Below are positions 60,108-64,000 of a stretch of 64,000 bases of DNA, piece after piece. Every line of letters begins with the position of its first letter. Position 1 is the first letter of the stretch. The notes below the pieces were generated by a model. That model had not been told where the DNA came from. It saw only the letters and a list, made by a program, of their open reading frames with translations, and did no database searches. Made by a program: the position numbers and the translations under genes. This stretch comes from Cardiocondyla obscurior (lineage: Eukaryota > Arthropoda > Insecta > Hymenoptera > Formicidae), in the NCBI RefSeq assembly GCF_019399895.1, contig NC_091867.1:2046001-2110000 (forward strand). Reading direction: 5' to 3'.

Positions 60108-62192
60108 GTGAGTTGAACAACGGGAGCGAGACCACGATCGTCAAATTAATAATTGCGTTTAAATGCTAGGCGGTTTTCCCGGTCTTGATCCGGTCGACTA
60201 ATTTCGTATTGGAGATTGCGAGGAAAACGTAGGACCTTCAGAACGTGTAATTATCGTATGTGCCAAATCAATCGACCAAATCTCGTCTGTATCCGTGTCT
60301 GAAATTTATATTAACTATGCTAACAAAGAATTGAATCGTGCGCCCTTTCTAAAAACATTTAACTTGTTAAAAAGAAATTAAGTTTTATTAAAATTTTTTT
60401 TTAAGAGATAAGTTATATAATAATTTTTTTTTTTTCAACGCTCGTTTTTTTTTCTTTTTTCTTTAAGCACAAGATAAATTACATTTGTCCCTCTTTACAT
60501 GTCGCATAATTGCTTCGTCCATTTATTATTAATATTTCTTTTACGCGATAGGCTGATTATCCTATTTGCAGGAATTGTTTGTAGTGTCAGCTTCTCAATG
60601 TCGAGTTAAGATTCTTATCGCTTCGTAACGAGTTAAATAAACGTTTAACTGCGACGTGAAGTTCGCTCGGACAAATCCGTCTTCCACAAATTGTGAAACA
60701 TCGGCGTAATAAATGACCACAAGTCCATAGTGATTTCTACATTATACGTGACCTGCATTTCGTTTAGGCAGTAGTTTACAAATTAAGTTCTTACCGGTTT
60801 ATGCCTATAAATATTCATTGCACCCACGTTTTCTCCCGGCAATTTAGAAACATGGCGAATTTAATATTGTGTCAAAATTTTCGTCCATCCACGTGTCACT
60901 TGAGCAAGCTGATAAATGAGTTTGTCGTGTATTTGTCGCTCATTGAGAAAAAAAAATGCATCTAATCTCGTACAATCGTTACACGAAATTTCTCAATCAA
61001 AAAGATGCATTTAGATTTTACATGATACAGCAATTGAGATATCAAAACGAAAATGCAAATCGGCAAATTAAACTTTTATACTTTTATTAAATTTTATTCT
61101 CTTACTTGATATTAATTTTTTTGTAGTTTTTTTTTCTAATTGTTACACGTGTGTAATATTTTTTTATCCCGTTAATTTTGTATTATTAAATTTCAATAAT
61201 ACCTCACAGTTGAATTTCTTCCTGCAATAAATTTTAATTTTAATAAACTTATAAATAAGTTTGGTGTAAGTTATCGGTTTTAATCGGAAATTGCGACAGT
61301 ATTATTAACAAGAATATTGCGAAATAAGCGATTGGCCGGTACAGACCTGTATAGGCGTAATAGTATAACCTATGGATGCAACTTACATCAAATGTTACTT
61401 TCCGACCGATGTCGCGATTTCGTCAATGATGTGACAAACCGATGATGATTTATCCATCGCCTTGACCCGTCCCAGATGCGAACTAAATAGCCATCATACG
61501 TCTATGCAAAAAATGGCTTTTTTACGAGGATACTATTCATATTTAATATATGCATCCTCGGATCAAATGTCAAAAGCGTAAAAATGAGCTACTAGGCGTT
61601 AAAATGGCGCAATCAATCCTTTTGCACAACGTGTACCGACTTCAACAGCCGCTACTATCATTACGTTTATACTGGAGTTACATTCGAGTAATTATGCACT
61701 CGCCGGTGTTAGCAAACGTAAACTGTATAAAATTATACATGAATGTACAATAACAGAAATTAAAAAAAAAAAGTGTTTTTTTATTGTTTCGATATGAAGA
61801 AAGGCATTGTTAATAAAAAGAATGTGCAACATTTTGTCATATAATGCGTGGTCGTAAATGCAGCTGTGAAAGTGGAACAATAGGAGAAATAGAAAGTGTT
61901 GCATCGAAAATAGCTATTAAAAAAAAAGCCACCGCTCTTATGAACGAGACTCCTTCTTGTATTTACCTCTGCATCTCTATTCTCTTAACATACTTACAGG
62001 AAGCTTTCTACAATAGTGCCGCTTCTCCTTTGTAAATAAATCAAATCACCGCCCACCGCGCTTTCTTACAAAATTTGTTTCAGAATATTTCAATTGAGTT
62101 GGGTTCTGTCAAAGAATTTAAAGATTTAAAAATCGGCCTGGGCTTTTACATTTAAAATTTATATTTAATTATGTTAATTATCTCACTTACAG
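60108..62192 (+). other. putative intron
   Basis: About 2.1 kb, AT-rich, with T-runs at 60390-60460. A short frame at 61844-62035 has no fitting phase. Confidence 0.45.
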
Positions 62193-62311
62193 GATTTTCC
62201 ATTGGAGACGAGCTGGGCTTTACCCAATCGCTCTCCAATTTGGAAAGTGCAAAAAGAAGGAGTGTGCAATCGAATAGAGTTAATGGGATTGCGTTAAATC
62301 CTTTAAGTACG
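62193..62311 (+). CDS. candidate exon 3 of the unrecognised plus-strand gene
   Basis: Bounded by CACTTACAG and GTGAGTAAA, both good splice sites. It encodes FSIGDELGFTQSLSNLESAK then RRSVQSNRVNGIALNPLST, a polar, Ser/Asn-rich sequence with a dibasic KRR. Two bases complete a Gly codon with exon 2, and it ends on a codon boundary, matching the frame of exon 63765. The reading direction is supported by both splice sites; the opposite strand lacks them. Confidence 0.58.
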
Positions 62312-63419
62312 GTGAGTAAAATTTTCAAAAAATATCCTTTTGCTCGTTTAATTGCACAGGCAAGCAAAACGTTTGTAAAAAAGAAAAAGGAAAAAAGAAT
62401 TTTACATTTTACGTGCTACTTATATAAATAATATCCACGCGACAAGATGCGTAAAAGACCAGTCGAGTGAATTGAATATATAGGATGATAATATTACTTT
62501 CGCTCATCGGTTGCATTTATTTCTTGTGTCTTCTACTTTCCTTCCTATCCTGAAGCGCTGTACCAATACCGATCTTAAAGCTTCTTCCACGCCGGCTGGT
62601 TTTTCATTCGCCTCGCGACCGATGCGAGTTAAAAAGAAAATAAAGCAGACCGCTCGTTGAATATCGCTTATCGTTCATCGCACATCGCAACCAGCGTGGA
62701 AAAACCTTAACGCGTTCGCTTACGAGTTACTTTCGGACTGAAACATCCTGTGTGCGCCCGATAGGTATCGCGTAAACGCCGCACTCAAATCGACTCGTGG
62801 AAAGTGCCAGTGTGGACGGGAGATCAGCGCGAAAGCGTTCGCTCGTTATTCATAGCGGCGATATTCCCCTATGAAAATCCGCTTTGACCATTCTACGGAG
62901 TACGCAATCTAATTGAATCTGCTTTCGATGCGGCTTCTTGATCTCGCCTCGAGATACGCAACCGTCCATAATAGCAATCATAAGATTATACTGTTACTAT
63001 AAAGCTTTTCATTTCACGGCCGCTTTGAAGAAGTAATTCGCGTACGTTTATTACTTTGTTTCGAGTTTAATTTCGTAAAAATTTTATTAATTCGAAAGTT
63101 CGTGACGAATATAATAATTGAGAATTGTAAATTTAATTGGGAATTAGAATTTAGTCTTCGCGTCGTGCGTCGCGTCGCGGTTTAATTTAATTTTACAAAT
63201 ACACGCGGGAATATGATCTCCGCCGGTTGCGTTCACTTTTACGTTTTTTAAATGCAAGCGGGACTTTTGAAGCGACCGTTCAATGTTATAATAATGCTTC
63301 GTTTACGTCGAAAGGGGAGTATCTAGGTCGTATCGAATAAAATGGATTGGTTTTTCTACACCGTTGCAAGAAATATTAGATTATACCAAGTGCCGATCTC
63401 GGCCTTGTCATAACTGGTG

Positions 63420-63447
63420 CGTGAATGCCGCCGGAGCGGCATTCACG
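63420..63447. repeat. perfect 12-base-pair hairpin
   Basis: CGTGAATGCCGC and GCGGCATTCACG are exact reverse complements around a CGGA tetraloop. Confidence 0.7.
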
Positions 63448-63517
63448 TGTGCGTTTTATGCGTGATACGTCGCGATTCCACTGACATTTCTTCGGGCGAT
63501 GTATGTTGTGTACGAAT

Positions 63518-63559
63518 ACAGCCGCGTGCGACTTTCCATAGAGCACAGGTCGCGGCTGT
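63518..63559. repeat. 9-base-pair inverted repeat
   Basis: ACAGCCGCG (63518-63526) and CGCGGCTGT (63551-63559) are exact reverse complements around 24 bases. Confidence 0.6.
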
Positions 63560-63764
63560 GCCGCGTTTTTATTGATAGGCTCTAAAATTAAACTACAGAA
63601 ACAATATTAAAATATTGAGCTGTCGGAAAAGTTGCGGTGCAATTTTACTATGCTTTTCAAAGGTGATTTATTTATAAAATGTTTATAAAATACCCAATAA
63701 TTAATATGTAATATAATAACTTTTTTTTTCTTGTTTTGCACTAATATAATTATTTTAATTTTAG

Positions 63765-64000
63765 ACGAATAATCGCGACGATGTTCGTGGAAGCTCAGTC
63801 AATACTCGGCAAGTAGTTCCACCCTTCAAGCCGTTGCCTATTGGAACCGTTCGGCCGATGTCACAACAGCCCGAACGTCAGAAACTGATAGTGAATGCCA
63901 CGGCTTTGAAAATGGCACAGGTGATGCCGGCGATGCAGCAAGAAGCGCTGCGTCAGCATCACGAGCGAATTCATCAAGAAAATAAATTGAAGCAGCAGCA
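63765..64000 (+). CDS. Gln/His-rich exon of the unrecognised plus-strand gene, open at the window end
   Basis: The acceptor TTTTAG ends at 63764. The frame is open for 78 codons to the window edge and encodes TNNRDDVRGSSVNTRQVVPP, FKPLPIGTVRPMSQQPERQK, LIVNATALKMAQVMPAMQQE and ALRQHHERIHQENKLKQQ. It is Pro-rich first and then Gln/His/Met-rich, with one N-glycosylation sequon (NAT), and is likely helical or coiled at the end with CAG/CAA codon runs starting. It joins exon 62193-62311 on a codon boundary. With a signal peptide upstream it would be a secreted Gln-rich protein; if the signal-peptide exon is not part of this gene, a nuclear Gln-rich protein is equally possible. No family recognised. 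Confidence 0.78.

Larger units (their letters stand above)
62312..63764 (+). other. putative intron with two GC-rich hairpins near its end
   Basis: About 1.45 kb. A GC-richer block lies at 62520-62900; hairpins at 63420-63447 and 63518-63559. Confidence 0.5.

Noticed and set aside
59842..60111. alternative frame through the 59973-60107 exon
   Set aside because: Open, but its phase at the donor does not match exon 62193, whereas the other frame does.

Overview
This window is eukaryotic, AT-rich DNA with many CpG dinucleotides, long homopolymer runs, and protein-coding genes split into short exons by GT-AG introns. The recognisable proteins and the genome style point to a holometabolous insect, most likely a hymenopteran such as an ant. 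That placement is an inference from gene families and base composition, not from a species marker.

Layout. (1) At 0.9-2.3 kb on the minus strand are two consecutive internal exons of a mitochondrial-type Na+/Ca2+ exchanger (NCLX/SLC8B1 family). They carry the first exchanger repeat with the GNGAPD signature; the rest of the gene runs off the left edge or was not found. (2) At 5.5-9.5 kb on the minus strand is a complete four-exon UDP-glycosyltransferase whose splice phases all agree and give 516 residues, with a signal peptide, donor-binding signature, C-terminal membrane anchor and dilysine tail. (3) From 9.5 to 44.5 kb I find no confidently coding gene. This gene-poor block holds simple repeats, several pairs of diverged duplicated segments (8.6/14.5, 16.2/17.0, 27.1/27.8 and 38.1/39.5 kb), and a tandemly duplicated two-exon unit at 21.65-22.79 kb with a miRNA-like hairpin between the copies. 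(4) At 44.5-48.6 kb on the minus strand is a complete six-exon rhodopsin-class GPCR of the prostanoid-receptor-like group, like the Drosophila CG7497/EP4-like family. (5) From 52.95 kb to the right edge on the plus strand is a chain of phase-compatible exons of an unrecognised protein: a signal-peptide-like first exon, two middle exons and a Gln/His-rich exon that is still open at the window end.

The genes do not form a common pathway. The exchanger would act in organelle calcium handling, the UGT in detoxification or endobiotic conjugation in the endoplasmic reticulum, and the GPCR at the plasma membrane. The GPCR and the unknown plus-strand gene are divergent, separated by about 4.4 kb.

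The points most worth checking are the duplicated 21.65-22.79 kb unit with its hairpin, the unrecognised plus-strand gene, the apparent lack in the GPCR of the TM7 arginine typical of prostanoid receptors, and several short open frames with unusual composition.
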